A DNA stretch of 34,809 nt. It comes from Caulobacterales bacterium. GTDB lineage: Bacteria > Pseudomonadota > Alphaproteobacteria > Caulobacterales > Caulobacteraceae. Location of the stretch: assembly GCA_947474805.1 (NCBI GenBank), contig CANJKM010000006.1, positions 1 through 34,809 of the forward strand. Direction: 5' to 3'. Shown piece by piece: positions 7,864 through 17,515 of the stretch. Both the position numbers and the translations under genes were made by a program. A model generated the notes under the pieces. It was not told where the DNA came from, ran no database searches, and saw only the letters and a list, made by a program, of their open reading frames with translations. Every line of letters starts with the position of its first letter. Positions within the stretch are counted from its first letter, which is position 1.

Positions 7864-8129
7864 GGCTGGCGGGAAAACTTTGGAAAAAAGCGCCGCTCAA
7901 GGCGCGGGCGCGTTGTCGAAGACGCGAGCGGGCGGCGCGGCGGACGGTTTTCCATCCGCGATCTCAACCTGCCTCCGTTGGAGGCGGAAGCCCGATTTGG
8001 CGCGCAAATTTTGACCGTTCCGCCAGGTCTTCCAGCCGTTTGGGCCCGCCGCGGGGAACCGCGCGAGCGTGCGCCGCCGAACCGGTCGTAACTGACCCGA
8101 CAGTGCAGAGTCAGCCGGAGTACGGATCC

Positions 8130-9716
8130 ATGTTTACAGATATCGACGGCCTCAGCCGCCGCGCCTTTCTAGAACGCCTCAGCGCCGCGGGAGGCACGGC
8201 CCTCCTGATGACCGGCATGAGCGCGCTCGGTTTCGGCATAGCCTCTGCGGCGGTGGCGCCCCCGGTGATGAGCGGCGGCAAGGGCAAGAAGGTGATCGTG
8301 CTCGGCACCGGCGTCGCCGGCCTGACCTCGGCCTATGAACTGACCAACGCCGGTTACGACGTCACCGTGCTGGAGGCCCGCGACCGGGTCGGCGGCCGCT
8401 CCTGGACCGCCAAGAAGGGGACCAAGCTGACCGAGCTCGGCGGCGAGGCCGAAGTCTGCGACTTCGAAGAGGGCCAGTACATCAACCCCGGCCCGTGGCG
8501 GATCCCGTATTTCCACCGCGGCTATCTCCACTACGCCAAGAAGTTCGGCGTGCCGCTGGAGCTGCTCAACAACGACAACGACCGCTCCTACATCAACTAC
8601 GAGAAGGGCACGGGCCCGCTCGCCGGCAAACCGATCCGCAAGGTCGAGGTCGCCGCCGACATGCGCGGCTACGCCGCCGAGATGCTGGCCAAACAGGTCA
8701 AGCAGGGGGCGCTCGACGCCCAGTTCACCGCCGGCGACAAGGAGCTGTTCCTCGACTACCTGAAGAGCGAGGGCTACCTCGAAGGCGCGGACCTGAAATA
8801 CTTGGGCGCCGAGGGCCGCTCGCCGCTCGTCAATCCGGGCGCGGGTCTCGATCCCGGTCCGGGCGTCGAGTCCAAGCCCTACGCCATGACCGACATCCTG
8901 CACTCCAACACCTGGAAGGTGCTCCGCTCCATCTCCAACCTCGACCAGCAGCGGACCATGTTCCAGCCGGTCGGCGGCATGCACGAGCTGCCCAAGGGCT
9001 TCGTGCGCAATATGAAGCCGATCATCAAGCTGCAGCATGTGGTCGAGAAGATCAGCCAGACCCCGGGCAGCATCACCGTCGCCTACACCGACGAGAAGGG
9101 GGCCAAGGGCTCGATCACCGCCGACTTCTGCGTCTGCACCATCCCGCTATCGGTGCTGCGCACCATCGAGATCGACGCCTCACCCAAGTTCAAGGAAGCC
9201 ATCGGCGGCGTCTCCTACGCCCTCGTCGGCAAGATCGGCATCCAGATGAAGTCGCGCTTCTGGGAGGACAACCACCAGATCTACGGCGGCCACATCTATG
9301 TCGACGACCCCTTGATCTCGACCATCAGCCTGCCCTCGACAGGCTGGCTCGGCCAGAAGGGCGTCGTGCTCGGCTTCTACCCGCACGGCGCCGCCGCCGC
9401 GCGCCTCAGCGGCATGAGCCTGGCCGACCGCAAGGCCTACGCTCTGGCCGCCGGCAAGAAGGTCTTCCCCGAATACGCCGACAGCGCCGAGGGCAGCTTC
9501 TCGATGTTCTGGCACCGCACCCCGTTCAACATGGGCGGCTGGGCCGAGTGGACCGAGGAGAGCCGTGCCAAATACTACCCGACCCTGCTTGAGCCCGAGG
9601 GCCGGCTCTACCTGGCCGGCGAACACCTCTCCTACCTGACCGGCTGGCAAGAGGGCGGCATCGAGTCCGCTTGGCAGCAGATCGCCAAGCTCCACACGCG
9701 GGCCATGGCGGCCTGA
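8130..9716 (+). CDS. Tat-exported flavin amine oxidase/dehydrogenase
   Basis: A 528-aa FAD enzyme of the flavin monoamine oxidase superfamily, predicted to oxidise an amine (unknown) in the periplasm. The ATG at 8130 gives a twin-arginine signal, LSRRAFLERL then a hydrophobic stretch, so folded export with FAD is expected. The dinucleotide-binding motif VIVLGTGVAGLTSAYEL and the following EARDRVGGRSW are at about residues 54-90. The C-terminal FAD-binding motif is GRLYLAGEHLSYLTGWQEGGIESAW. In-frame upstream starts exist but would bury the Tat motif. A c-type cytochrome gene follows 21 bp downstream. This matches the nicotine oxidoreductase (NicA2) precedent, where a cytochrome c rather than O2 takes the electrons, so dehydrogenase behaviour is a reasonable inference. 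The substrate cannot be read from the sequence. Confidence 0.88.
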   Translation: MFTDIDGLSRRAFLERLSAAGGTALLMTGMSALGFGIASAAVAPPVMSGGKGKKVIVLGTGVAGLTSAYELTNAGYDVTVLEARDRVGGRSWTAKKGTKLTELGGEAEVCDFEEGQYINPGPWRIPYFHRGYLHYAKKFGVPLELLNNDNDRSYINYEKGTGPLAGKPIRKVEVAADMRGYAAEMLAKQVKQGALDAQFTAGDKELFLDYLKSEGYLEGADLKYLGAEGRSPLVNPGAGLDPGPGVESKPYAMTDILHSNTWKVLRSISNLDQQRTMFQPVGGMHELPKGFVRNMKPIIKLQHVVEKISQTPGSITVAYTDEKGAKGSITADFCVCTIPLSVLRTIEIDASPKFKEAIGGVSYALVGKIGIQMKSRFWEDNHQIYGGHIYVDDPLISTISLPSTGWLGQKGVVLGFYPHGAAAARLSGMSLADRKAYALAAGKKVFPEYADSAEGSFSMFWHRTPFNMGGWAEWTEESRAKYYPTLLEPEGRLYLAGEHLSYLTGWQEGGIESAWQQIAKLHTRAMAA

Positions 9717-9737
9717 TCCACCAACGAGGTCTGTAAA

Positions 9738-10139
9738 GTGTCCTTCAAGCTATTCGTTTCGGCGGCCGCCCTCGTTGGCGCGGCCGCCGTGGCCGGCGCC
9801 GTGATCGCCGCGCCCGTGGACGGCGCCGCGACCTTCGCGGAGAACTGCGCCGCCTGCCACCAGCCCCAGGGCCAGGGCGTGACCGGCGCCTTTCCCAAGC
9901 TCGCCGCCAGCGTCGTCGTCCAGGGCGATCCGGCCAATCTCGGCTGGATCCTGACCCACGGCCGCGGCGGCATGCCCAACTTCAGCGAGGATATGTCGGA
10001 CGATCAGATCGCCGCCGTCCTGACCTATATCCGTTCGTCCTGGGGCAATGCGGCGGGGCCGGTCGACGCGGCCCTGGTCAAGGCCCAGCGCGGCGCGCCC
10101 AAGCCGGTCGACACCGGGGCGGGCCTGCCCTTCCACTGA
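9738..10139 (+). CDS. Periplasmic class I cytochrome c
   Basis: A GTG start at 9738 follows GAGGT at a good distance. The protein has 133 aa: a signal peptide ending near VIAA, one haem-attachment motif CAACH, and a downstream Met ligand candidate in RGGMPNFSEDMS. The fold ends with DDQIAAVLTYIRSSWGN, as in mono-haem cytochromes c of oxidoreductases. It is co-transcribed with the amine oxidase and most likely accepts its electrons (inference). Confidence 0.9.
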   Translation: MSFKLFVSAAALVGAAAVAGAVIAAPVDGAATFAENCAACHQPQGQGVTGAFPKLAASVVVQGDPANLGWILTHGRGGMPNFSEDMSDDQIAAVLTYIRSSWGNAAGPVDAALVKAQRGAPKPVDTGAGLPFH

Positions 10140-10141
10140 CG

Positions 10142-10618
10142 ATGCGTGCCGGCCGCTCAGCGCTGGCGCTCGCCATCGCCTTGACAGGTGTCGGGCTGGC
10201 GCGCGCGGCCGAGCCCCCAACCGTGCAGGTCGAGATACGGCGCGCCGTCGGGATCGTCGGCGGCTTCACCAGCGAGGAGCCGGCCCTGCGCCAGGAGCGG
10301 CGGGCGCGAGAGCCTTCGCCGGGCTTCCTGCTCGGAGTGGCCCTCGGCGCCTGGATGAACGCCGCCGCCCAGCTCGACTTCGACCTGAAGAACCCCCAGG
10401 CTATGGGCCCGGCTCACGCTCACCTCGGCAAGGAAGCGAACGACCTCCTGCGAGATGAGTGTCGCGAGGAGGCCGTGGCCTTCGACCATATGGAGAGCCG
10501 CGCCAAGGCGCTCGAACTCACACCCGAGCAGGTGGTCGCCGCTGGCAGGGTGTCCGACGGCGGCACGGTCGAGCTGTGGATGCAGCGCCGGCCGGGACCG
10601 CCCAAAGCCTGCCTCTAA
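10142..10618 (+). CDS. Small secreted protein, unknown
   Basis: I do not recognise the family. The 158-aa product has a signal peptide ([22 protein letters not shown]) and a charged mature part with a helical middle ([23 protein letters not shown]) and one C-terminal Cys (PPKACL). It starts two bases after the cytochrome stop, so it belongs to the amine oxidase transcript. Its TAA stop overlaps the TAG of convergent actP within the four bases 10615-10618. No clear ribosome site of its own is visible, so translational coupling is likely. Confidence 0.65.
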   Translation: MRAGRSALALAIALTGVGLARAAEPPTVQVEIRRAVGIVGGFTSEEPALRQERRAREPSPGFLLGVALGAWMNAAAQLDFDLKNPQAMGPAHAHLGKEANDLLRDECREEAVAFDHMESRAKALELTPEQVVAAGRVSDGGTVELWMQRRPGPPKACL

Positions 10619-12315
10619 TGCCCAGCCGCCACCGACGCCCCGATCCCCGTCTCTGAACGCACCCTCTGCTCGTCGAACCCGGCCCGGTCGATCAGGGCCC
10701 GCGGGCTGTTGTCCAGCAGTGAGACCAGCCAGATCGTCAGGAAGGCGACCGCCATCGAGAAGATGGCCGGCGAAGTGTAGGGGAAGATCGCCTTCTCGTG
10801 GTGCAGCACCGTAACCCAGATCGAGGGCGACAGGATCATCAGCACGAGCGCCGTCAGCAGGCCCGCGAACCCTCCGACAACAGCCCCGCGCGTGGTGCAG
10901 CCCTTCCAGAGCAGCGACAGCAGCAGGACCGGGAAATTGCCCGAGGCCGCCAGGGCGAAGGCCAGCGAGACCATGAAGGCGATGTTCTGCTTTTCAAACA
11001 CGACGCCCAGCAGGATGGCGAAGACGCCGAGCACCACGGTGGTGATCCGCGAGACCCTCAGCTCCGCCCCGGAATCGGCGGCGCTCTTGCAGAAGACCGT
11101 CGCATAGAGGTCGTGGCTGATGGCCGAGGCGCCCGACAGTGTCAGGCCCGACACCACCGCGAGAATGGTCGCGAAGGCCACCGCCGAGATGAAGCCGAGG
11201 AAGACATCGCCCCCGACCGCCTTGGCCAGGTGGATGGCGGCCATGTTGCCGCCGCCGAGCAGCGCGCCCGCAGCGTCCAGATACTGCGGATCCGACGCCA
11301 CCAGCACAATGGCCCCGAAGCCGATGATGAAGGTCAGGAGGTAGAAATAGCCGATCCAGACCGTGGCCCAGAGCACCGATTTGCGGGCCTCCCGCGCGTT
11401 CGGCACCGTGAAGAAGCGCATCAGGATATGGGGCAGGCCGGCGGTGCCGAACATCAGCGCCATGCCGAATGAGATGGCGCTGATCGGGTCCTTGATGAAG
11501 TTGCCGGGCCCCATGATCGACCGGCCCTTGGCGGCGGCCGCGACCGGATCGAGGCCGGTGGCGGTCGCCAAATCGGTCTTCACCTGCACCGCCCGCATGA
11601 ACAGGCTCTCGGGCGAGAAGCCGACCTTGGCCATCACCATGACCGACATGAAGCTCGCCCCGCCGAGCAGCAGCACCGCCTTGGTGATCTGCACCCAGGT
11701 CGTCGCCTTCATGCCGCCGAACAGGACGTAGAAGATCATCAGCACCCCGACGATGGCGACGGCGGAACCATAGGGCAGGCCGAACAGCAGCTTGATCAGC
11801 TGCCCCGCCCCGACCATCTGGGCGATCAGATAGAAGGCCACCACAGTCAGGGTCGAGAAGGCGGCGAAGCTGCGCACCGCGGGCTGGGCGAAGCGGAAGG
11901 AGGCGACGTCCGCGAAGGTGAACCGGCCGAGGTTTCGCAGCTTTTCGGCCATCAGGAACATCAGGATCGGCCAGCCGACCAGAAAGCCGATCGAGTAGAT
12001 CAGCCCGTCGTAGCCGTCGGTGAAGATCTGCGCCGAAATGCCCAGGAAGGAGGCCGCCGACATATAGTCGCCGGCGATGGCCAGGCCGTTCTGGAAGCCC
12101 GTCACTCCGCCGCCCGCGGCATAGAAGTCGGCGACCGTATGGGTGCGCTTGGCCGCCCAGCGGGTGATGGCCAGTGTCAGGGCGACGAAGCCCGCGAACA
12201 TCGCGATCGCCGTCCAGTTGGTCGGCTGGCGCTGGGTCTGTCCCTCGATGGCGGCGGCCAGGGCGGGGAGGGGAAGGAATAGGGCGGCGGCGGCCAGCAG
12301 GTTGCGAGCCCTCAC
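10615..12315 (-). CDS. actP: Cation/acetate symporter ActP
   Basis: A sodium:solute symporter family protein of 566 aa importing acetate or similar short monocarboxylates. There is an N-terminal hydrophobic leader ([20 protein letters not shown]) as in ActP, then [31 protein letters not shown], the characteristic SSS/ActP segment, and about 13 helices. The start is a GTG at 12315 that overlaps the upstream DUF485 gene stop (GTGA), the classic yjcH-actP pairing. It would supply acetate for acetyl-CoA, the co-substrate of malate synthase encoded farther along the window. Confidence 0.93.
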   Translation of the reverse strand: MRARNLLAAAALFLPLPALAAAIEGQTQRQPTNWTAIAMFAGFVALTLAITRWAAKRTHTVADFYAAGGGVTGFQNGLAIAGDYMSAASFLGISAQIFTDGYDGLIYSIGFLVGWPILMFLMAEKLRNLGRFTFADVASFRFAQPAVRSFAAFSTLTVVAFYLIAQMVGAGQLIKLLFGLPYGSAVAIVGVLMIFYVLFGGMKATTWVQITKAVLLLGGASFMSVMVMAKVGFSPESLFMRAVQVKTDLATATGLDPVAAAAKGRSIMGPGNFIKDPISAISFGMALMFGTAGLPHILMRFFTVPNAREARKSVLWATVWIGYFYLLTFIIGFGAIVLVASDPQYLDAAGALLGGGNMAAIHLAKAVGGDVFLGFISAVAFATILAVVSGLTLSGASAISHDLYATVFCKSAADSGAELRVSRITTVVLGVFAILLGVVFEKQNIAFMVSLAFALAASGNFPVLLLSLLWKGCTTRGAVVGGFAGLLTALVLMILSPSIWVTVLHHEKAIFPYTSPAIFSMAVAFLTIWLVSLLDNSPRALIDRAGFDEQRVRSETGIGASVAAGH

Positions 12316-12623
12316 TGGGCGGCCTCGTCGACGATGGCCTTGGTCAGGGCGTCGAACTCGGCGTTGGCGCGCCAGACATAGAGACCGGTGATGGTCACGG
12401 TGAAGACGATCAGCCCGAACCCGATCGGCACGCCCCAGGAGATGATTCCGTCGCCCACGGGCTTCGCCAGCAGAGCCTTGTCGAAGGCGATCAGCGAGAC
12501 GTAGCCGAAATAGGCGATCAGCATAGCGACGGTCAGCGTCCAGCCGAAGCGCGTCCGTTTTCTCGTCAGTTCCTGGTACTTGGCGCTGGCCTGAACCCGC
12601 GCCGCCAGTTCGCTCGTCGTCAT
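12312..12623 (-). CDS. yjcH: DUF485 membrane protein of the acetate symporter operon
   Basis: A 103-aa protein with two hydrophobic helices ([20 protein letters not shown] and [20 protein letters not shown]) and the C-terminal [17 protein letters not shown] typical of YjcH/DUF485 proteins. It lies directly upstream of actP with a four-base overlap. A GGGGAA ribosome site precedes the ATG at 12623. Its role is thought to be an accessory to ActP. Confidence 0.92.
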   Translation of the reverse strand: MTTSELAARVQASAKYQELTRKRTRFGWTLTVAMLIAYFGYVSLIAFDKALLAKPVGDGIISWGVPIGFGLIVFTVTITGLYVWRANAEFDALTKAIVDEAAQ

Positions 12624-12807
12624 CGTGCGTTCCCCGGTCGTCTCTGACGCCTAGTAGGGCCGCTTGAGCGTCGCGAGGAAAGCAATTCCAGCGCGACGTC
12701 CGGTCCCGGATCGGTTTGTGCGAAATTTAGCCGAGACGAGGCGCGCGCATCGGGCTGATATGGCGATCAACCCGCCGCGCGGACGGTGGGAACGCGCCGG
12801 AGGAACC

Positions 12808-13305
12808 ATGTCCAAAGCCATCGCCGTCCTGACCCTGGCCTGCGCCCTCGTGGCCACCGCGGCGGCCGCTAAGCCAAGGCCGCTGACGACCCAGGACTAT
12901 ATCGACATCCATCAGCTGAACGGCCGCTACGCCCTGGCCACCGACACCGGGGACGGGCTGGGCCGCGCGGCCACCTTCACGCCCGACGGCAGCTTCCGGG
13001 GCTTCGGCAACAACGGCCCCTACGAACCGATCGCGGGGGTCGCCGCCCGCACGACGCAGAACGGCAACACCGGCGGCCGGCACTTCATGGCCAATGAGGT
13101 GATCACGGCGACCGAGGAGGGCGCTGATATGACCAGCTACGCCCTGATCCTGCGGCCGCAGAACCAGGAGCGTCAGCCGGTCGTCGGGATCGCCTGCTTC
13201 TACACCGACAAGCTAGTGCGCACGCGTCAGGGCTGGCGGTTCAAGACCCGAGCGGTCTGGTGCGACAGCGACCCGGCCTCGCCGTTCAAGGCCAAGGTTC
13301 CTTAG
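12808..13305 (+). CDS. Secreted NTF2/SnoaL-like protein
   Basis: The start is ATG at 12808, after GGAGGAACC. A signal peptide (MSKAIAVLTLACALVATAAA) precedes an NTF2-fold pattern: LTTQDYIDIHQLNGRYALATDTGDG, FTPDGSFRGF, GGRHFMANEVIT, GWRFKTRAVWCDS. SnoaL-like domains of this size (about 165 aa) occur in isomerases, hydrolases and non-catalytic binding proteins. The D near the start of the domain is present, but the catalytic role is unclear. It is convergent with the cytochrome gene at 13312, with a gap of only six bases. Confidence 0.78.
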   Translation: MSKAIAVLTLACALVATAAAAKPRPLTTQDYIDIHQLNGRYALATDTGDGLGRAATFTPDGSFRGFGNNGPYEPIAGVAARTTQNGNTGGRHFMANEVITATEEGADMTSYALILRPQNQERQPVVGIACFYTDKLVRTRQGWRFKTRAVWCDSDPASPFKAKVP

Positions 13306-13311
13306 CGGAAT

Positions 13312-13644
13312 CTAGCGTTCCAGCGTCTTCAGATATCGGATGATGTCGGCGATCTGGGTCGCATCGAAGCGAAACGCCGGCATGGCGTTGTGTCCGGTGA
13401 CGATGCCCTCCGCGAGCGCCTCCTCCAGGTTCTGCACGTCATAGCGTTTGTGCAGGTCGCGGAAGAGGGGCGCTCGCGGCTCGGGGCTTGCGCCCGTGCG
13501 CCCGACCGCGTGGCAGGGTGAACAGTTCTGCCGCACCAGGGCGCCGCCTCGCGTCACCGAGGCGCTGGTCTGCGCCGCCGGCGCGGGACTGGCGGCCAGG
13601 GCCGCCAGCAGGGCTAGCGATGCGCCAAAGTGGCGGTTTTTCAC
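13312..13644 (-). CDS. Small periplasmic cytochrome c
   Basis: A 110-aa protein: signal peptide (MKNRHFGASLALLAALAASPAPA), one CSPCH haem motif, a Met ligand candidate in HNAMPAF, and the terminal helix QIADIIRYLKTLE. This is a minimal mono-haem class I cytochrome. It stands alone, convergent with the NTF2-like gene. Its electron partner is not identifiable from position. Confidence 0.88.
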   Translation of the reverse strand: MKNRHFGASLALLAALAASPAPAAQTSASVTRGGALVRQNCSPCHAVGRTGASPEPRAPLFRDLHKRYDVQNLEEALAEGIVTGHNAMPAFRFDATQIADIIRYLKTLER

Positions 13645-13669
13645 AGCGGGTGCGTCCTACGCTTCTCGA

Positions 13670-14449
13670 TCAGGCCTGCACGACCCACTCGCCGTTCGCG
13701 GCTCGGCAGGCGGTGTAGCGCTGGGTCTCGGGCGAGCCCGCCTGGGTCCGGATCGTCTGGTCGAAGGTGCGGCAGTTGGAGGCTTGGGTGGTTCCCGCGG
13801 CTGGCCGGACGACTGACTCGGCCACATAGCCCACTCCGACACCGTTGCGCCCGGCCAGAAGCCAGGAGCCGGTGCGGGCCAGGGCGTCGAAGCCTTCGCC
13901 AGGCGCGAGCCGGCCCACGACGGGCGAGGAGGTGGAGGGCGAGCCCCGCAGATTGGCGGTGTTCCTGGCCTGGTAGCGGCCGCCGGCCCCTTCATAGCTG
14001 GACGCCAGTTCGACGCCCGAGGCCAGCCGCAGGCCGCTCATCGACACGGGCGCGGCCTGGCCGCCCACCATCCGGATGTCGCCCGAGGCGCCGGTCTCGT
14101 TGTTGCTCCAGCTGCCGTCGCGGTTGCTGTTCAGCGCCTGCTGCGTGGCCGCCTGGGCCTTGCGCTGGTCGCTCTTGTTCATGCGGCAGCCGATGTAGGA
14201 GCCCGCCGCCGCGCCGACCGCCGCGCCGAGGACGGTGCCGAGCGTGCGGCTGTTGCTGCCGGCGACGCGATTGCCGACCACCCCGCCGACTACGCCGCCG
14301 ATCACTGCGCCCTGGCCCTGTTTCCCGCCGCCCGCCTGGCAGCTGAAGATCGACGACAGGGGCTTGAGCACCTGGGCCGAAACGGTCGGCGCTTGCGGGA
14401 TGGCGAGGGCGAGGGCGGCCAGGGCCGCCGTGGCTTGAACTGCGCGCAT
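13670..14449 (-). CDS. Glycine-zipper/SH3 envelope protein
   Basis: The start chosen is ATG at 14449 (MRAVQATAALAAL), after GGAGGAGACACCC. A signal peptide is followed by a glycine-zipper 2TM segment (about residues 40-85: GAVIGGVVGGVVGNR and VLGAAVGAAAGSYIGC) as in 17-kDa rickettsial surface antigens. Next come an SH3-like module (NLRGSPSTSSPVVGRLAPGE, then VGYVAESVV) and a short C-terminal domain with two Cys (NCRTFDQTI; RYTACRAANGEWVV). About 259 aa. Predicted outer-membrane or periplasmic structural protein; the exact role is unknown. Confidence 0.82.
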   Translation of the reverse strand: MRAVQATAALAALALAIPQAPTVSAQVLKPLSSIFSCQAGGGKQGQGAVIGGVVGGVVGNRVAGSNSRTLGTVLGAAVGAAAGSYIGCRMNKSDQRKAQAATQQALNSNRDGSWSNNETGASGDIRMVGGQAAPVSMSGLRLASGVELASSYEGAGGRYQARNTANLRGSPSTSSPVVGRLAPGEGFDALARTGSWLLAGRNGVGVGYVAESVVRPAAGTTQASNCRTFDQTIRTQAGSPETQRYTACRAANGEWVVQA

Positions 14450-14553
14450 GGGTGTCTCCTCCATGACCGCTCGGGAGTCGGTCTTAATGGCCAAGCTTGA
14501 ACCTGGGACGCTCGGCCGTCGAGCTGAGAAGGAGTCGCAAGTCTCGCCAAGGA

Positions 14554-16155
14554 TCAGTGCGGTATCATCCCGGGGAAGAGGTACTGCTGGGCCATGACCA
14601 GAAGGCCCATCAGCAAGGTCAGGATCACGCTGTGCTTGAAGGTCCGGGCCAGGACCTCGCCCTCGCGGCCGCGGAGCTCGTTGGTCGAGGTGCCGGTGGA
14701 GATGTTCTGCGGCGAGATCATCTTGCCCAGGACGCCGCCCGAGGAATTGGTCGCGGCCATCAGCACCGGATCGAGGTTGAGCTGACGCGCGGCCACGACC
14801 TGAAGATTGCCGAACAGGGCGTTGCCCGAGGTGTCGCTGCCGGAGAGGAAGACCGCGACCCAGCCCAGGAAGGCCGACAGCAGAGGGAACAGGAAGCCGA
14901 CCGAGGCGACCCCGAGGCCCAGGGTGTAGGTCATGCCGGTGTAGTTCATCAGATAGGCCAGGCCGACAATCAGCATGACGGTCAGGGCGGCGAGCCGGGT
15001 CTGCACCGCGGCGGCGGCGATGGCGGTCAGGAACTGGCGGGGCTTTAGCCCGACGATGGCGGCGGTGATGACGGCCGAGACCAGGATGGCCGTGCCGGTG
15101 GCGAGCGGCTGGAAGTTCCAGATCGCCGGATAGGCCTTCTCATAGAGGGTGATGAAGACCTGATTGTGCAGGGCGGGCCATTCGACGGCGATCTGGCCGA
15201 TGGCCGAGACCTTGAAGTGGGTCCAGGCGATGACGAGGGCGGTGAGCACCAGCCAGGGAATCCAGCCCTGCCAGGTGGCGACGGTGGAGGCCGGCGCGGC
15301 CGTCTCCGGCGCGGCCGCCAGGGCGAACTCCGGGTCGTGCGGCAGGCGCCACAGCTTCAGGAAGGCCAGGGTGACCAGAAGGGAGATCAGCGAGGCGAGG
15401 ACGTCGGTGAGGGCGTAGCCGATGAAGTTGGAGGTCGCGAACTGGGCCAGGGCGAAGGAGCCGCCGGCCACGACCAGCACCGGCCAGACGCCCTTCAGCG
15501 CCCGGAAGCCGGCGTAGAGAACCACGGCGTAGAAGGGCAGCAGCATGGCCAGGAAGGGCAGTTGCCGCCCGACCATGGCGCCGAGCACTTCGGGGGAGAG
15601 CTGGGTGACGGCGCCGAGCGTGGTGATCGGGGCGCCCAGGGCGCCGAACGCCACTGGCGCGGTGTTGAACATCAGGGTGAAGACCACCGCCTCCAGCGCC
15701 GGGAAGCCGAGGCCGATCAGCAGGGCGCTGGTGATGGCGATCGGGGCGCCGAAACCGGCGACGCCTTCCAGCAGGCAGCCGAACGAGAAGCCGACCACCA
15801 CCAGCACAACCCGGCGGTCGTTGGGCAGATGCTGCACCAGCCAGCGGCGGAAGGCGTCGAACCGGCCCGAAGCGACCGCGATATTGTAAACAAGCAGGGC
15901 GTTGAGCACGATCCACATCACCGGCCAGACGCCGAAGGTGGCGCCCGCCGCGATGCTCGACAGGGCCATGACCGGCGGGGCCTTCCAGACGAACAGGCCG
16001 ATCAACAGTCCCACCGCCAGGCCGGCCGCCGCCGCCTGCCAGGCCGGACGCCTTAGGATCCCCAAGAGCACCAGCACCGTCGCGATCGGTATGGCCGCGA
16101 CCAGGAAGGAGAGCGGCAGGTTGCCGGCGACCGGCGTGACGAGCTGATGGAACAT
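14554..16155 (-). CDS. L-lactate/glycolate permease (LldP/GlcA family)
   Basis: A 533-aa polytopic permease for 2-hydroxymonocarboxylates. The ATG at 16155 (MFHQLVTPVAGNLPLSFLVAAIP) follows GGGAGA; longer in-frame starts run into the divergent gene's leader. Family motifs are FGCLLEGVAGFGAPIAIT, FNTAPVAFGALGAPITT, the late FLGWVAVFLSGSDTSGNALFGNLQV and GKMISPQNISTGT. The adjacent glc operon makes glycolate a good candidate substrate, and the LarA-like gene makes lactate equally plausible; LldP and GlcA both carry lactate and glycolate. It is divergent from the glycerate kinase across 103 bp. Confidence 0.92.
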   Translation of the reverse strand: MFHQLVTPVAGNLPLSFLVAAIPIATVLVLLGILRRPAWQAAAAGLAVGLLIGLFVWKAPPVMALSSIAAGATFGVWPVMWIVLNALLVYNIAVASGRFDAFRRWLVQHLPNDRRVVLVVVGFSFGCLLEGVAGFGAPIAITSALLIGLGFPALEAVVFTLMFNTAPVAFGALGAPITTLGAVTQLSPEVLGAMVGRQLPFLAMLLPFYAVVLYAGFRALKGVWPVLVVAGGSFALAQFATSNFIGYALTDVLASLISLLVTLAFLKLWRLPHDPEFALAAAPETAAPASTVATWQGWIPWLVLTALVIAWTHFKVSAIGQIAVEWPALHNQVFITLYEKAYPAIWNFQPLATGTAILVSAVITAAIVGLKPRQFLTAIAAAAVQTRLAALTVMLIVGLAYLMNYTGMTYTLGLGVASVGFLFPLLSAFLGWVAVFLSGSDTSGNALFGNLQVVAARQLNLDPVLMAATNSSGGVLGKMISPQNISTGTSTNELRGREGEVLARTFKHSVILTLLMGLLVMAQQYLFPGMIPH

Positions 16156-16258
16156 GGGTCTCCCTTGGCCCCGTCTCGGGAGCCCGGTTCTTATCGTTGA
16201 AGCCCAGCAAAGCAGGCTTTGCCTTGCCTGACCACGGGGGACCGGCGAGGTTGCGCCG

Positions 16259-17515
16259 ATGATCCCCGACGAGTCCTGGACCGACGCCCGCGCCCGCGCC
16301 GCCCTTCGCCGCATGTTCGACGCCGCCGTCGACAGCGCCGATCCTCGAAAGGCGCTCGCCCCCTACCTGCCCGAGCCGCCCAAGGGCCGCTGTGTCGTGG
16401 TCGGCGCCGGCAAGGCCGCCGCCTCCATGGTCGTGGCCGTCGAGGGCGCCTGGCCCCATGTCGATCTCTCCGGTGTGGTGGTTGCGCCCCACGGCTATGT
16501 CTTGCCGACCGCGCGCATCACGCTCATGCAGGCCCGCCACCCCGTGCCCGACGAAGGCAGCGAGGCGGCCGCGCGGGCGATCATGGCCGCTGTCCGGGGC
16601 CTGTCGCCCGACGATCTGGTGCTCGCCCTGATCTCGGGCGGCGGCTCCTCCCTGATGGCCCTGCCGGGCGAGGGACTGACCCTTGCCGACAAACAGGCGG
16701 TGAACCGTTTGCTGCTGGCGTCGGGCCTCGATATCCGGACGATGAACATGGCCCGCAAACGGCTCTCGGCGATCAAGGGCGGCAAGCTCCTGGCCGCTGC
16801 GGCCCCGGCCCGGGTGGTGACCCTGGCGATCAGCGACATCCCCGGCGACGACCCCGCCGCCATCGCCTCGGGCCCAACGGTTCCCAACCCGGACGCGGAG
16901 GCCGACCTCTCCGCAGTCGTGCAAAAACTGGGAGACGCCTTGCCGCCCGCCGCAGCCCAGCGACTGATGCGTCCCGAGCCCGCCGCCGGCGGCGCGGTCG
17001 ACTTCCACCTCATCGCCACACCGGCCAAGGCCCTGGCCGCTGCGGCGAGGGCGGCCCGTGAACTGGGACTGGAGCCCGTCGTCCTCGGCGACGCCATCGA
17101 GGGCGAGTCCCGCGAGGTTGCGGTGGCGATCTGGCGGCGAAGTGGTGTTCGATTTGCGGCGCCGACCGTCCTGCTCTCGGGCGGCGAAACCACCGTCACC
17201 CTGTCCGGAACTAAGCCCGGTCGCGGCGGCCGAAACACCGAATTCGCCCTGGCGCTGGCCTGCGAACTGCAAGGAAAATCAGGCGTCTGGGCCCTGGCGG
17301 CCGACACCGACGGCGAGGACGGCGCCAGCGGCGGCGGCGCCGGAGCGATCGCTTCTCCCGACACCCTGGCGCGCGCCGCCAAGGCGGGTCTCGACCCGGT
17401 CGCCATGCTCGACGGTCACGACAGCGGCAGCTTCTTCGACGCTCTGGGCGACCTTCTGGTCACGGGACCAACGCTGACCAACGTCAACGACTTCCGCGCT
17501 ATCCTGGTCGTCTAG
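16259..17515 (+). CDS. Glycerate 2-kinase, MOFRL family
   Basis: The 418-aa product phosphorylates D-glycerate to 2-phosphoglycerate, the exit of the glycerate pathway from glyoxylate or hydroxypyruvate. Motifs: VVVGAGKAAASM near residue 45, ALISGGGSSLMALP about 125, MNMARKRLSAIKGGKL about 165, VTLAISDIPGDDPAAIASGP about 190, and the MOFRL module LLSGGETTVT, GRGGRNTEFALAL, ADTDGEDG, then TGPTLTNVNDF. Older annotations call this family hydroxypyruvate reductase TtuD, but the kinase activity is the better supported one. The next gene is convergent, and the two stops share the palindrome CTAG at 17512-17515. No glyoxylate carboligase or tartronate semialdehyde reductase lies in the window. Confidence 0.92.
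   Translation: MIPDESWTDARARAALRRMFDAAVDSADPRKALAPYLPEPPKGRCVVVGAGKAAASMVVAVEGAWPHVDLSGVVVAPHGYVLPTARITLMQARHPVPDEGSEAAARAIMAAVRGLSPDDLVLALISGGGSSLMALPGEGLTLADKQAVNRLLLASGLDIRTMNMARKRLSAIKGGKLLAAAAPARVVTLAISDIPGDDPAAIASGPTVPNPDAEADLSAVVQKLGDALPPAAAQRLMRPEPAAGGAVDFHLIATPAKALAAAARAARELGLEPVVLGDAIEGESREVAVAIWRRSGVRFAAPTVLLSGGETTVTLSGTKPGRGGRNTEFALALACELQGKSGVWALAADTDGEDGASGGGAGAIASPDTLARAAKAGLDPVAMLDGHDSGSFFDALGDLLVTGPTLTNVNDFRAILVV

Noticed and set aside
15140-17272. Very long minus-strand open frame (710 codons) across the permease and glycerate kinase region
   Set aside because: It lies out of frame with the permease and antisense to the kinase, and its protein is low-complexity Gly/Arg/Asp-rich, the usual GC-driven shadow. 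The genes it covers have clear family motifs.
17474-17487. CTGAC-N4-GTCAA, a near match to the FNR box
   Set aside because: It lies inside the 3' end of the glycerate kinase coding sequence, has one mismatch, and no promoter follows.
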